Assembly (NCBI GenBank): GCA_903919185.1
Contig: CAIXHF010000007.1
Span: 62,001 to 126,000 of the forward strand
DNA: 64,000 bases
Origin: an uncultured Opitutia bacterium
GTDB taxonomy: Bacteria; Verrucomicrobiota; Verrucomicrobiia; Opitutales; UBA953
Reading direction: 5' to 3'
Below the pieces are notes generated by a model. That model was not told where the DNA came from. It worked only from the letters and a program-made list of their open reading frames with translations, and ran no database searches. This document shows, piece by piece, positions 1 through 10,227 of the stretch. The position numbers and the translations under genes are program-made. Position 1 is the first letter of the stretch; every line of letters starts with the position of its first letter.

Positions 1-97
1 CTTCTGGGTCTACATCGGCGGCGCGTTGCTGATGTTGCCTGCGATCTGGGTCGTCCGCGGCCTACCTGAACCAGAATCCGAGCGACTAAAGGCTTAA
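1..97 (+). CDS. C-terminal fragment of a membrane protein (possibly MFS-type transporter), truncated by window start
   Basis: Frame 2 reads FWVYIGGALLMLPAIWVVRGLPEPESERLKA* with a hydrophobic final helix; the family cannot be fixed from 31 residues. Confidence 0.5.
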   Translation, partial: FWVYIGGALLMLPAIWVVRGLPEPESERLKA

Positions 98-1437
98 CCT
101 TTAGCCAAGGATCGTCCGAGGGCGTCGCCGGCGCGGATGACGTGCATCAAGGCGATACCGCCGCGGAAGGCGCCGTGGAAATGGAGTCCGGGATTTTCTG
201 CTTCGGCCCGGGACAAGGCCGCTTCGCGGCGTGATTGGTCGACGCCGTACTGAGGAATCGCCCGGTCCCAGCGTTGAATCCATTCCTTCTCGGGTGGGCC
301 GCTGACGCCAAGGGTTTCCGAGAGTTCGCGGTCGACGGCGGCGCGGAGCTGTTCGTCTGTCTGGCGGGCGAGGGCGGGATAGCGAGCGCCGCCAATGAAG
401 CAGCAAAGCAGGACTTTGCCGTCGGGCGTGCGGCCCGGGAGTACCGTGGAAGGGAAGAGGCACCCGAGGATTTGCCGCTTTTCCTTACCAGGGATGAGAT
501 AGCCGAAACCATCGAGCGGATGGGCGACGGCCGAGCGGTCGTAGCCGCGAGCGACGACGGTCACGGGCGGCGCTTCGGCCCGCTCCCATTCCCGGAAAGT
601 CTTTTTCAGTTCTTCATCGAAGGGCAGGGAAGCCCACTGCCAATGTGGCGCGGTCACAATCAGGTGTTTTGCGAAGGCACCTTCGTCTTGTCCCTGGGCG
701 TTACGCCAAGCTACGTTCCAGCCGCGCGCGTCTTTTCGGATGAGCGTCGCCATCGAGCCTAACTGCAGCGCCTCGGTCTGGAGCGGGGCGGCCATAGCGT
801 CGGCGAGTTGCTGCATGCCGGCCGGGAAGCCAATAATCTGTCGGCCCTTGGGCGGTTGGCGCATGAGCCCGAGGATGACGGAGCGGTGGCTGGCCTCGAG
901 GGCTGGAATGGACGGGAAACTATTCGCCATGCACAGACGGCTCGGGTCGCCGGCGTGCACACCTGAAACCACGGGGTCCATGAGGAGGTCCGCGGCTTCG
1001 GCTCCAAAGCGCCGCGTCATGAACGCTTGCACCGTTTCTTCGGCGGTGCCGCCGCAGGGCCGGAAGATTTCCGAGATAAAGCGGAGCTTACCGCGCCAGC
1101 TAAGCAGGTCGCCTTTGAATAGGGACGTCGGCTTATTGGTCAGCGCATGTAGCTTCCCTTTCGATAAGATGAAACGCTGGGCCGAGGCATGGTCCGCCAC
1201 TTGTACAGCCTTCCCCAGGCCGTAGCCGTCAAGGAGGGCTTGGTCCGCTTCTCCTTCGATTTGGAGCGTGTTGGGGCCCGTCTCGACGAGCCAGCCCGCC
1301 TCACGGACGGTCCGAATCGATCCGCCCGGACGGTTCGATGGTTCGATGACCTTCACTTGGGCCCCTTTTCTCACCATGGCATTGGCCACCGCCAAGCCGG
1401 CGGGACCAGCGCCCAAGATGATGGCATCCAGTTGCAT
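94..1437 (-). CDS. hemG: Protoporphyrinogen oxidase (HemG/HemY-type FAD amine oxidase)
   Basis: N-terminal FAD motif MQLDAIILGAGPAGLAVANAM, then GGSIRTVREAGWLVETGPNTL and C-terminal GLHFHGAFRGGIALMHVIRAG; the ORF-track start at 1839 adds 134 residues of non-coding-like sequence. Confidence 0.85.
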   Translation of the reverse strand: MQLDAIILGAGPAGLAVANAMVRKGAQVKVIEPSNRPGGSIRTVREAGWLVETGPNTLQIEGEADQALLDGYGLGKAVQVADHASAQRFILSKGKLHALTNKPTSLFKGDLLSWRGKLRFISEIFRPCGGTAEETVQAFMTRRFGAEAADLLMDPVVSGVHAGDPSRLCMANSFPSIPALEASHRSVILGLMRQPPKGRQIIGFPAGMQQLADAMAAPLQTEALQLGSMATLIRKDARGWNVAWRNAQGQDEGAFAKHLIVTAPHWQWASLPFDEELKKTFREWERAEAPPVTVVARGYDRSAVAHPLDGFGYLIPGKEKRQILGCLFPSTVLPGRTPDGKVLLCCFIGGARYPALARQTDEQLRAAVDRELSETLGVSGPPEKEWIQRWDRAIPQYGVDQSRREAALSRAEAENPGLHFHGAFRGGIALMHVIRAGDALGRSLAKG

Positions 1438-1504
1438 GCTTCTAGGACAACGGCCCACACGAAGGTTGGCAACCCTGCGTCCATTGGTATGTCTGGATTC
1501 CTTG

Positions 1505-2512
1505 ATGAAGCACTTCTGGCTACTCTTTGCCCCCCTCTGGGTATTTGCCGATACGGTGACTTTGTCGGATGGCACTTTCTTACGCGGTAAAATTGAGCGC
1601 GCTGCCGATGGGTATCTGGAGGTCAGCGTGCCCGCGCTCGGTGGCTTACCGCAACGGATTCCCCTGACGAAAGTCGAGTCATTCCGGACTGAGTCCGCGG
1701 TCGCCGTCAGTGTGGGCGGAGTGGTGCAGCGAGGCATTGCCTCGGCGGTCGCGGGTCGAGTGGCCTCTTCCGGGGGCGTTGAAACTTGCGACCTTAACGG
1801 GAAGTTCGAGCTGTGGCGTGAGCCGGAGCTCCGGCCCATGGAGCTGCGCGGACAGCGTCAGTGGACCATCCAGGCGGACTTCGACCTTTCGGGTCGCTCG
1901 GGTGCGACACAAGGCAGTGGCTTCAGCGCGGGCTTTCAAGCGAAGGGCGTCCGCGAGGTTGATACGCTCCTGGCGAGCATCCGGGTTGTACGCACGAGCG
2001 CCGGCACGCAGACCTCCGCCGATGACCTGCATGTCAATCTCGCTTACGAGACCAACCCGACGAACATCATCTTCTGGTATGCGCGCACCGATAGTGGCTA
2101 CGACAACGCGCGGGCCGTCGACTTCTTCTCGATCAATGCCGTTGGTCTCGGCTTGCGGCTCTTCACGGATGGATCCGGCAAACTCGACGCTCGCGTGGGT
2201 CTGGCTCATCGCACGGAGCGCTATGCGACCGTCGGACAGGCTAATCTCTCCGCCCCCTCGGCGGACTTGGGCTTGGTGTTGACCCGGGAATTAGGTTGGG
2301 CCGCCTTGGACTCGGCCATTTCCATAGTCCCTTCTTTCCAGAAGTCTGGGGATTTCTACCTTCGGCATGAGTCTTCCATCAACTTAATGCGGGGGCCGGG
2401 GCCGCTTTCCCTACGCTTAGGTATTTCTAACGATTTTCGCTCTCACCCTCAGGCAGGCCAGGTGAAGTTAGACACGGCCTACTTCGTTCGCTTAACCTAT
2501 GTCTGGAAATAG
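1505..2512 (+). CDS. DUF481-like outer-membrane protein with signal peptide
   Basis: Signal peptide MKHFWLLFAPLWVFA, then VTLSDGTFLRGKIE and beta-barrel-like repeats (DLHVNLAYETNPTNIIFWYARTDSGYDN); start moved from 1268. Confidence 0.7.
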   Translation: MKHFWLLFAPLWVFADTVTLSDGTFLRGKIERAADGYLEVSVPALGGLPQRIPLTKVESFRTESAVAVSVGGVVQRGIASAVAGRVASSGGVETCDLNGKFELWREPELRPMELRGQRQWTIQADFDLSGRSGATQGSGFSAGFQAKGVREVDTLLASIRVVRTSAGTQTSADDLHVNLAYETNPTNIIFWYARTDSGYDNARAVDFFSINAVGLGLRLFTDGSGKLDARVGLAHRTERYATVGQANLSAPSADLGLVLTRELGWAALDSAISIVPSFQKSGDFYLRHESSINLMRGPGPLSLRLGISNDFRSHPQAGQVKLDTAYFVRLTYVWK

Positions 2513-2530
2513 GCAGAGCCGATTTGCTAT

Positions 2531-2560
2531 AAATTAAGCACTACTGATTAAAATTAAGCA
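2531..2560 (+). repeat. Two perfect 10-bp direct repeats AAATTAAGCA, 20 bp start to start, upstream of the sigma-54-like promoter
   Basis: aaattaagca at 2531-2540 and 2551-2560 in an AT-rich patch of a GC-rich intergenic region. Confidence 0.8.
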
Positions 2561-2592
2561 ATACCCCCTGTGAATGGTTGCCTATTGAAGCG

Positions 2593-2608
2593 TGGCACAA
2601 GGGGTGCT
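2593..2608 (+). promoter_or_regulatory. Candidate sigma-54 (-24/-12) promoter upstream of glutamine synthetase
   Basis: TGGCACAAGGGGTGCT matches TGGCAC-N5-TTGCW in 9 of 10 core positions with exact GG–GC spacing. Confidence 0.65.
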
Positions 2609-2649
2609 TTTCAGTACGTGCAGACCAACGCTTTCCAATCCCCTAATCC

Positions 2650-4809
2650 ATGAGCACCAACCCAGCCCGCCGCAACGCCATCGAGGCGATTGCTTCTCAG
2701 CCTCGCCTCCAGGGCAGCTTCGACTTCCGTAATGAGAAGATCGACCTGATCTACGGCCAGAATGTCTTCTCCCTCGATAAGATGGAAAAGCGCCTACCGA
2801 AGGACGTCTTCAAGTCCCTCAAGGCTAACATCGAGTCGGGTACGAAGTTGGACGCCGCCTCCGCTGATGTCGTTGCCGCTGCCATTAAGGATTGGGCGCT
2901 CGAACGTGGTGCGACGCACTATGCGCACGTCTTCTACCCGCTGACCGGTTTCACCGCTGAAAAGCATGACACCTTCTTCGAGCCTAACGGTAACGGCACG
3001 CTCGCCCAGTTCTCGGGCAAGGCGCTGATCCAGGCTGAGCCCGACGCCTCCTCCTTCCCGAATGGTGGCCTCCGCTCTACCTTCGAAGCGCGTGGTTACA
3101 CGGCTTGGGATGTTACTTCCCCGGCTTACATCTTCGATACTGAAAACGGCTCGACGCTCTGCATCCCGACGGCCTTCGTGTCGTGGAAGGGCGAGGCCCT
3201 CGACAAGAAGACCCCGTTGCTCCGCTCGATGGCTGCCGTCAACAAGTCCGCCACCCGTGTGCTTTCGCTTTTCGGCAAGAAGCACGGCTTCATCTCCGCT
3301 TCCTGCGGCCCGGAGCAGGAGTATTTCCTCATCGACGCTCGTCTTTTCCACCTCCGTCCCGACCTCTACACCTGCGGTCGCTCCCTCTTTGGATCGAAGC
3401 CGGCGAAGGGCCAGGAGTTCGAAGACCAGTACTTCGGCACCATCCCTGACCGCGTGCTCGCCTGCATGATGGAAACCGAGCGCGAGTGCTTCAAGCTCGG
3501 GATTCCGATTAAGACCCGCCACAACGAAGTGGCTCCGTCCCAGTACGAAGTGGCTCCGATTTACGAATCTGCCAACGTCGCGCACGATCACCAGATGCTC
3601 ACGATGACGCTGCTCCGCCGCGTCGCGACCCAGCATGGTTTCGTCTGCCTTCTCGCCGAAAAGCCCTTCGCAGGCGTTAACGGTTCCGGTAAGCACGTCA
3701 ACTGGTCCATCGGTGGTGCTGGCGTCGGTAACCTCCTCGAGCCCGGCCACAGCCCGCACGAGAACGCGCAGTTCCTGACTTTCTGCTCCGCCGTAGTCCG
3801 TGCCGTTGACCTCCACCAGGGCCTCCTCCGTGCCTCCGTCGCTTCCGCGGGTAATGACCACCGCCTCGGCGCCAACGAAGCTCCGCCTGCCATCATCTCG
3901 ATTTACCTGGGCGACATGCTCAACGAAGTCATTGAGCAGGTAAAGAAGAGTGGTTCCGCTTCGACCTCCCGTAAGGGCGGCCACATGACCCTCGGCGTCG
4001 ACACGCTCCCGATCCTCCCGAAGGACGCTGGCGACCGTAACCGCACCAGCCCGTTTGCCTTCACCGGTAATAAGTTCGAGTTCCGTGCGGTGGGTTCCGC
4101 CTTCTCGGTGGCTGGCCCGCTGACCGTCCTCAACACGATCATGGCTGACTCCCTCGATAAACTCGCCGACGACCTTACCGATGAGATCAAGTCCAAGAAG
4201 GGTGACTTCAACGCTGCCCTTCAGGTCGTTCTAAAGAACATCCTGACTAAGCATGGTCGCGTGATCTTCAATGGCAACGGCTACTCCGAAGAGTGGCATA
4301 AGGAAGCCGCTAAGCGTGGCCTCAAGAACCTCCGTACGACCCCGGACGCGCTTCCCGAAATTATCGCCAAGTCGACGATCGACGTGTTCGAGCGCCAGAG
4401 CGTCCTCTCCAAGGCCGAACTCGAGTCCCGCGAAGAGATCTACACGCACTCCTACGTGCTCACGGTCAACACGGAGTCGAAGCTCGTCTCCGACATTGCC
4501 CAGACCCTCCTGCTCCCGGCTGCCCTCAAGTACGCCGCTGACCTGACCCCGGTCGAGAAGACCAAGTCCGGCGGCAAGCTCCGCAAGCAAGTCATCGGCC
4601 TGGCCGACGAACTCGCCGCTGCGATCGACGCCCTCAATGCTGCCCGCGACGTCCTCAAGTCCGACACGCATGCCCAAGCTAAGCACTCCTGCGACAAGGT
4701 CCTCCCGGCCATGCTCAAGGTGCGTGCCGCCGCTGATGCGCTCGAAGAAATCGTTGCCGACGAATACTGGCCGTTGCCGTCCTACCAGGAACTCCTGTTC
4801 CTCCGCTAA
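2650..4809 (+). CDS. glnN: Glutamine synthetase type III
   Basis: 719 aa; motifs [63 protein letters not shown] characteristic of GSIII. Confidence 0.95.
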   Translation: MSTNPARRNAIEAIASQPRLQGSFDFRNEKIDLIYGQNVFSLDKMEKRLPKDVFKSLKANIESGTKLDAASADVVAAAIKDWALERGATHYAHVFYPLTGFTAEKHDTFFEPNGNGTLAQFSGKALIQAEPDASSFPNGGLRSTFEARGYTAWDVTSPAYIFDTENGSTLCIPTAFVSWKGEALDKKTPLLRSMAAVNKSATRVLSLFGKKHGFISASCGPEQEYFLIDARLFHLRPDLYTCGRSLFGSKPAKGQEFEDQYFGTIPDRVLACMMETERECFKLGIPIKTRHNEVAPSQYEVAPIYESANVAHDHQMLTMTLLRRVATQHGFVCLLAEKPFAGVNGSGKHVNWSIGGAGVGNLLEPGHSPHENAQFLTFCSAVVRAVDLHQGLLRASVASAGNDHRLGANEAPPAIISIYLGDMLNEVIEQVKKSGSASTSRKGGHMTLGVDTLPILPKDAGDRNRTSPFAFTGNKFEFRAVGSAFSVAGPLTVLNTIMADSLDKLADDLTDEIKSKKGDFNAALQVVLKNILTKHGRVIFNGNGYSEEWHKEAAKRGLKNLRTTPDALPEIIAKSTIDVFERQSVLSKAELESREEIYTHSYVLTVNTESKLVSDIAQTLLLPAALKYAADLTPVEKTKSGGKLRKQVIGLADELAAAIDALNAARDVLKSDTHAQAKHSCDKVLPAMLKVRAAADALEEIVADEYWPLPSYQELLFLR

Positions 4810-4830
4810 GCCGCCGCGCTTAGTGCGCAC

Positions 4831-4861
4831 AAGGGCCGAACCTCTGGGTTCGGCCCTTTTT
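4831..4861 (+). terminator. Rho-independent terminator of glnN
   Basis: aagggccgaacc-tctg-ggttcggccctttttg: perfect stem plus T-run just after the stop codon. Confidence 0.9.
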
Positions 4862-4895
4862 GTTGCCTGCTTACCCGGTGCCTAGCCCGCCAAGC

Positions 4896-4927
4896 AAAAA
4901 GGCCCGACGTCGAGACGTCGGGCCTTT
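4896..4927 (-). terminator. Rho-independent terminator of rpsU (minus strand)
   Basis: aaaaaggcccgacgtcgagacgtcgggccttt; minus strand gives a GC stem followed by TTTTT. Confidence 0.85.
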
Positions 4928-4950
4928 GGCGCGGGCGCTAAGGACGAGCC

Positions 4951-5151
4951 TTAGGCGTTATCCCACTTCTTGCGGAGGTAGCTGTTGAAGTTCTTAACCT
5001 TCGTCTTACGACGACGGCGCTCGCAGGGCTTTTCATAGCCGCGCTTCGCACGGGCGTCCTTGATGACGCCTTCGCGATCGATCTTCTTCTTGAGGCGGCG
5101 GAGAGCCTTGTCGATGGTCTCGCCCTTGCGGATCTTGATTTCTACAGACAT
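4951..5151 (-). CDS. rpsU: 30S ribosomal protein S21
   Basis: MSVEIKIRKGETIDKALRRLKKKIDREGVIKDARAKRGYEKPCERRRRK. Confidence 0.93.
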   Translation of the reverse strand: MSVEIKIRKGETIDKALRRLKKKIDREGVIKDARAKRGYEKPCERRRRKTKVKNFNSYLRKKWDNA

Positions 5152-5313
5152 GTTGGCAGTTGGAGGGTCGAGGCAACAGGCGGGCTGGGGGTTCGTCAAC
5201 CCATAAACTACCTTTTAAATCACCGCAGAAACCGTGAATAACTCGCTTCAAAACGGGGTAGTAGACGCTTGCGGGAGGGGGTGGGCGGGGCAATCGTTCG
5301 GGACAACCCCTCG

Positions 5314-8300
5314 ATGTACCTCAAGGAAATCGTCGCCAACGGATTCAAAAGCTTCGCCGACCGGACTCGTATCGAGCTCCGTCCTGGCGTCACAGCTGTC
5401 GTTGGCCCTAATGGCTGCGGTAAGTCCAACATCGTCGACGCGATCCGTTGGGTGCTCGGCGAGCAGAGCGCCAAGTCGCTCCGCGGCACGAGCATGCAGG
5501 ACGTCATCTTTTCGGGGACGGACCGTCGTAAACCCCTCCCGCAGTGCGAGGTCGAACTAATCTTTGCGGACTGTGAAAAGGAACTGGGCACGGCCTTTGC
5601 CGAGGTCTCGGTCATGCGCCGCATTTATCGCGAAGGCACCAGCGACTATTTCCTGAACGGGAAGCCTGCCCGCCTGAAGGACATCCAGCGGCTCTTCATG
5701 GACACCGGCATTGGTCGCATGTCCTATTCGTTCATGGTGCAGGGTCAGATTGACCAGATCCTCTCCGCGAACCCCGCCGAGCGCCGTTATCTTTTTGAAG
5801 AAGCTGCCGGCATCACCCGCTATAAGTCCCAACGCAAGGAAGCGCTGAATAAGTTGGCCGGCGTCGACACTAACCTGGCCCGGGTGACAGATGTCATCGG
5901 CGAAGTCGGCCGCCAAATCGCGACGTTGCGTCGCCAAGCCGCGAAGGCCTTGCGCTATCGTCGCCTCCGCCACCGTTTTACGCACCTCGACCTCGCTTGG
6001 CAATCTAAGCAGTTCTTGGACCGGAAGACGCAGATTGAGCGCTTAGATCTCGATGCGACCGCCTGCCGCACCGAAGTCGCTACTTTATCTAATGACTTGC
6101 GGACCCGCGAGGCGGCCTTGGCAGCCACGCGTGCCCTGCGGCTAGAACTGGCCGAACGCGTGCAACAGTCGCAGCAGGCTCTCTTCGACTTGCGCACGAC
6201 GCGCGAAAATGCGGAAGCCTCGGCGCGGACGGCGGACTTACGTTCGGATGACCTCTCGACCCGTCTCCTCGAAATCCGTCGCGAAGCCGCTGAAGCCGAA
6301 CAGGCGATAATTGAATTCAACACGCGTTTACAGGGCACGTCCGACGTCAAGTCGGCCGCGGCTGGCGACGTCACCGCTGCCGATGCCACCTTCCGTGAGA
6401 AGACCGCTGAGGTCGACCAGTCTTTGCGCCAGCTACTGGATGCGGAGAATCGCCTACGCCGCGCCCGCCAGGACATTCTCATCGCTGAAGGCGAGATGAC
6501 CCGCGCCCGCGCCGACGTGACCAATCTGGAAGTCGATCTCCGTGGCTACCAGCAGCGTCATGTCGATCTTTCGGCCTCGTTGACTCAGGCTAAGGCCGAG
6601 CGCGAAGGTCTCGAACGACGGGCGCAGGACAGCGCCGCCGTCGTCACCACGCGGCATGCAGAATTGCAGACTGCCCGGGTTAATGAACAAGCAGGGACCG
6701 ATAAGGCCAAGGCCCTCCTCGGTGATTTCCGCGCGTTGCAACAGACGATTTCCGAACAGGATCGCCAAGTCGCTAAGCTTTCCGCGCAACTGGGTCTCCT
6801 CGAGCAGATGCAGGCGCGCCTCGAAGGTTTCTCCGATGCCGCCAAGGCCGTCCTGCGGGGCGAGTTCGCTGAGAGCATGCCCGCGGGTAAAGCCGCCGCC
6901 TTGGCGGACCTTGTCACGGTGACCGACGCCTCCATTGCTGGCCCCTTGGAGAGCATCTTGGGTGCAGCCTCTGAGGCCGTTGCTCTCGAGAGCGCAGAAT
7001 TTCTACCGGGTATCGTTGCTAAGCTCGGCGAACGCCAGCTCGGCCGCGCGGTGTTCCAAGTGGAAGCCCCACCGGCTTCCCGTTCCGGCGCCGCCGCTCC
7101 GGCCTGGTTGCGCGCTGCGAGTTCCGCGGTCGCCCCGAAGGCTCCTGCGCATGCCCGCTTAGTCGCCAATCTTTTCGATGGTTGTTATGTCTGTGATAGT
7201 CTCGGCGATTTCTTGGGCTGGTGGCGTGCGAATCCGGGCTTCGAATTTTTCCTCGTGGCGACGACGGAGGGCGACCTCGTTGATCGTCGTGGGTTGGTCT
7301 TCGCTGGCCGCCCCCGCAAGGCCGCTTCCGGCGCTGGCTCCAGCGTCTTTTCGCGCGAGAGCGAAATCCGCACCGTTCGTGCCAAATTAGAGAGCGAGAA
7401 CGACAAGCTTACCACGCTGAACGAGCAGGCCTTGGGGCTGCAGTCTGCGATCGACGCCAATGAAGTCGAGGTGACCAACCTGCGCGCCGCGACCCAGCTC
7501 GCCGCGCAAGAACTTTCCGTCTCGCAGGCCGATGAACGTTCGGCCCGGTCGACCTTGGTCACTGCGGATGAGCGTATCAGCCGTGAGCAGCGCCAACTAA
7601 ACGAAATCGAGGCTTCCAAAACCGAGGCCTTATTGCGTCGCGACCGCGCGCAGGAAACCCTGACGACCAAGGACACGCAGGTAGCGACCCTCCGGCAGGC
7701 CATCACTGAAGGCGAAAAAGACGTGGAAGTCCGCCGGGCCGAAGCCGACTTGCGCCGTAATTCCCTTGGCGATGTTCGCCTCTCGTTGGCTGAGCAGCGT
7801 CAGCGCCTTGAACTGGTTGGCCGCGAAGTCTCCGACCTGGAGTCCCGCCGATCTGAAGCCGCGCATCGCTTGGCCGCTCGCCGTCAGGAAGCCCAAAGCA
7901 ACGAAAGTTTAATCGCTGACTTGAAGGGACAAAGCGTCACCGCCCGCGAGACCTCGGTCCGTTTGGCCGCAGAAATCGAGGTGGCCGCGGACGCTTTGGC
8001 GGCCTTGCGCGACGAGCTGGCCCAGAAGGACGGACTCTTAGAAAGTGAAGATAAAGTCCTGACCGTCGACCGCGATCGCTTACGCGAGATGGATGCCCGC
8101 CTTAAGTCGCTGGAAGTGACCCTCGCAGAGCAGACCTCGCAGTGCAGCTTCATCGTCGAAAAGGTGCAAGCTGATCATCAATTAGACGTCGTCACCGTGG
8201 ATTGGCGCACGCAACTTTGGCTATCCGAGGGCGAGCCAGACGGTGCCGCGGGCTTTGGTGATCTCGAAGAGTCCGAAGAGGAGGGCAGTCGCCCTTCGCG

Positions 8301-9066
8301 CGCTGCCATTATTCGGCGCGGTGAACCCACCGAAGAAGACCTCGCTGCCTTGACGACGATGGACTGGCCGCCGCTGGTCCGCGAAATTGCTGAGCTCCGT
8401 GAACGCATGGCTGGGATGGGCTCCATCAACCTCGTCGCCGTCGAGGAATATTCCTCCCTGCGCGATCGCCATGACTTCTTGACCAAGCAGAGCGATGACC
8501 TTTGGAAGGCCAAGGAAGAGCTCACCAAGGCTATCGACGAACTCAATCAGACCTCACTCAAACTTTTCACCGATACCTTTGAGCAGGTCCGGAAGAACTT
8601 TAAGTTCACCTTCGAACGGTTGTTCGTGGGTGGGTCGGCTGACTTGACCATGGTCCAGGCTGAAGACCCCTTGGAAAGCGGGATTGAGATTATCGCCCAG
8701 CCACCCGGCACCAAGCTTCGGGGTATTTCCCTCCTTTCTGGTGGTCAGCGTACCATGACCGCCGTGGCCTTGCTTTTCGCTATCTATATGGTGAAACCCT
8801 CGCCCTTGTGCGTGCTCGACGAACTCGACGCCCCCCTGGACGATGCCAACGTCGGCCGCTTCACGGAAATCATCCGCGAGTTCACCCGTTTCTCTCAGTT
8901 TGTCGTCATCACCCACAATAAGCGCACTGTTTCGGCGGCTGACGACATCTTCGGGGCGACGATGCAGGAAAAGGGCGTTACCCGCCTCTTCTCCATGCGA
9001 TTCAATAAGGAACGCGATGAGGCGGAGCCCACCTCCCCGGGGTCTGGCTTCACGATGGCCCGCTGA
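5314..9066 (+). CDS. smc: Chromosome segregation protein SMC
   Basis: MYLKEIVANGFKSFADRT, Walker A GPNGCGKSNIVDAIRWVLGEQSAKSLRG, long coiled coils, signature LLSGGQRTMTAVALL, Walker B CVLDELDAPLDDANV; start moved from 5269. Confidence 0.95.
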   Translation: MYLKEIVANGFKSFADRTRIELRPGVTAVVGPNGCGKSNIVDAIRWVLGEQSAKSLRGTSMQDVIFSGTDRRKPLPQCEVELIFADCEKELGTAFAEVSVMRRIYREGTSDYFLNGKPARLKDIQRLFMDTGIGRMSYSFMVQGQIDQILSANPAERRYLFEEAAGITRYKSQRKEALNKLAGVDTNLARVTDVIGEVGRQIATLRRQAAKALRYRRLRHRFTHLDLAWQSKQFLDRKTQIERLDLDATACRTEVATLSNDLRTREAALAATRALRLELAERVQQSQQALFDLRTTRENAEASARTADLRSDDLSTRLLEIRREAAEAEQAIIEFNTRLQGTSDVKSAAAGDVTAADATFREKTAEVDQSLRQLLDAENRLRRARQDILIAEGEMTRARADVTNLEVDLRGYQQRHVDLSASLTQAKAEREGLERRAQDSAAVVTTRHAELQTARVNEQAGTDKAKALLGDFRALQQTISEQDRQVAKLSAQLGLLEQMQARLEGFSDAAKAVLRGEFAESMPAGKAAALADLVTVTDASIAGPLESILGAASEAVALESAEFLPGIVAKLGERQLGRAVFQVEAPPASRSGAAAPAWLRAASSAVAPKAPAHARLVANLFDGCYVCDSLGDFLGWWRANPGFEFFLVATTEGDLVDRRGLVFAGRPRKAASGAGSSVFSRESEIRTVRAKLESENDKLTTLNEQALGLQSAIDANEVEVTNLRAATQLAAQELSVSQADERSARSTLVTADERISREQRQLNEIEASKTEALLRRDRAQETLTTKDTQVATLRQAITEGEKDVEVRRAEADLRRNSLGDVRLSLAEQRQRLELVGREVSDLESRRSEAAHRLAARRQEAQSNESLIADLKGQSVTARETSVRLAAEIEVAADALAALRDELAQKDGLLESEDKVLTVDRDRLREMDARLKSLEVTLAEQTSQCSFIVEKVQADHQLDVVTVDWRTQLWLSEGEPDGAAGFGDLEESEEEGSRPSRAAIIRRGEPTEEDLAALTTMDWPPLVREIAELRERMAGMGSINLVAVEEYSSLRDRHDFLTKQSDDLWKAKEELTKAIDELNQTSLKLFTDTFEQVRKNFKFTFERLFVGGSADLTMVQAEDPLESGIEIIAQPPGTKLRGISLLSGGQRTMTAVALLFAIYMVKPSPLCVLDELDAPLDDANVGRFTEIIREFTRFSQFVVITHNKRTVSAADDIFGATMQEKGVTRLFSMRFNKERDEAEPTSPGSGFTMAR

Positions 9067-9108
9067 GGTCGCTTGCCTTGGCTCGGTCGCCTCCTAAACT
9101 CTGGAGGT

Positions 9109-10224
9109 ATGCGTCGTTTTCTTGCCGTGCTTTGCCTGGCGCCGGCCCTGCTGCTGGCCGCCGTTTCCTTCCAGGTTGACGGTAGGGATATTAACCGGGC
9201 GCAACCGGGCGCTGGCACCGCTGACATGTTGGCCCGGGTGATGCCCGCCGTCGTCAGCATCCGGACCGCCGCCACCATCCCGCCGGATTACTTACGTCGC
9301 CTCAAGACCCGCGTCACCCCGGATGATTTGAAGTCGAACACCAAGACCGACCCTAAGACGGGCGAAGTCCAGATGTTCGTCGGCCTTGGTTCGGGCACGA
9401 TTATCAATTCCGACGGCTACATCATCTCCAATCGCCACGTGGTCATGATGCCCGACAACACGATTGCGAAGTTGGCCTACGTGACCCTTTCGGATCGCCG
9501 CGAATTCAAGGCCCGCGTCCTTGCGGTGGACGACAAGACGGATATCGCCATCCTCAAGGTCGAGGAGCGCAACCTCCCCTTTGCTCGTTTCGCCGATAGC
9601 GATAAGGCTCGCGTGGGTGACCCGGTGTACGCCATCGGCAATCCGTTGGGGGTCGGCATGTCCGTCTCCTCTGGAATCGTTTCGGCCTTGGGACGCTCCG
9701 GTTTAGGCCTGAACTATGAGGATTTCATCCAGACCGACGCCGCCATCAACCACGGTAACTCCGGCGGCCCGTTGGTGGACTTTGAAGGCCGTATCCTCGG
9801 CATGAACACCATGATTCGCACCGATGGGCGCAGTGAAGGCAACATTGGCATCGGCTTCTCCATCCCTTCTAATCTTATGTTGAGCATCGCCTCGGACCTG
9901 GCGAACTCGGGTAAAGTTGTCCGCGGCTACGTCGGCCTCTTCGGCGAAGACCTCCCCGTGGAAGAATCGGCGAAGCTCACGCAGTCTCGCAATGGTGCCG
10001 TGCGGATCACGGATGTGACTGCAGATTCCCCAGCGGCCCGCGGCGGGTTGCGCAAGGATGACGTCATCGTGGCGGTTAATAATAAGGCTTTCGAAAACTG
10101 GAACGAACTTCGCCTCACCATCGCCAAGCGACGGCCGGGCGACGTCATCTTGATGTCGATTATCCGGAAAGGGCAGGGTTCGCTGGTGCGTATCTCCGTC
10201 GCTGAGCGACCCGCTGGAAGCTAA
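9109..10224 (+). CDS. HtrA/DegP-like trypsin-type serine protease with PDZ domain
   Basis: Signal peptide; His in NRHVV, Asp in KTDIAILKV, Ser in NHGNSGGPLV; C-terminal PDZ-like SPAARGGLRKDDVIVAVN. Confidence 0.9.
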   Translation: MRRFLAVLCLAPALLLAAVSFQVDGRDINRAQPGAGTADMLARVMPAVVSIRTAATIPPDYLRRLKTRVTPDDLKSNTKTDPKTGEVQMFVGLGSGTIINSDGYIISNRHVVMMPDNTIAKLAYVTLSDRREFKARVLAVDDKTDIAILKVEERNLPFARFADSDKARVGDPVYAIGNPLGVGMSVSSGIVSALGRSGLGLNYEDFIQTDAAINHGNSGGPLVDFEGRILGMNTMIRTDGRSEGNIGIGFSIPSNLMLSIASDLANSGKVVRGYVGLFGEDLPVEESAKLTQSRNGAVRITDVTADSPAARGGLRKDDVIVAVNNKAFENWNELRLTIAKRRPGDVILMSIIRKGQGSLVRISVAERPAGS

Positions 10225-10227
10225 ACT

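Noticed and set aside
1438-1839. N-terminal extension of the hemG-like ORF
   Set aside because: The Rossmann FAD motif starts at 1437 and the extension overlaps the divergent gene at 1505; composition is non-coding.
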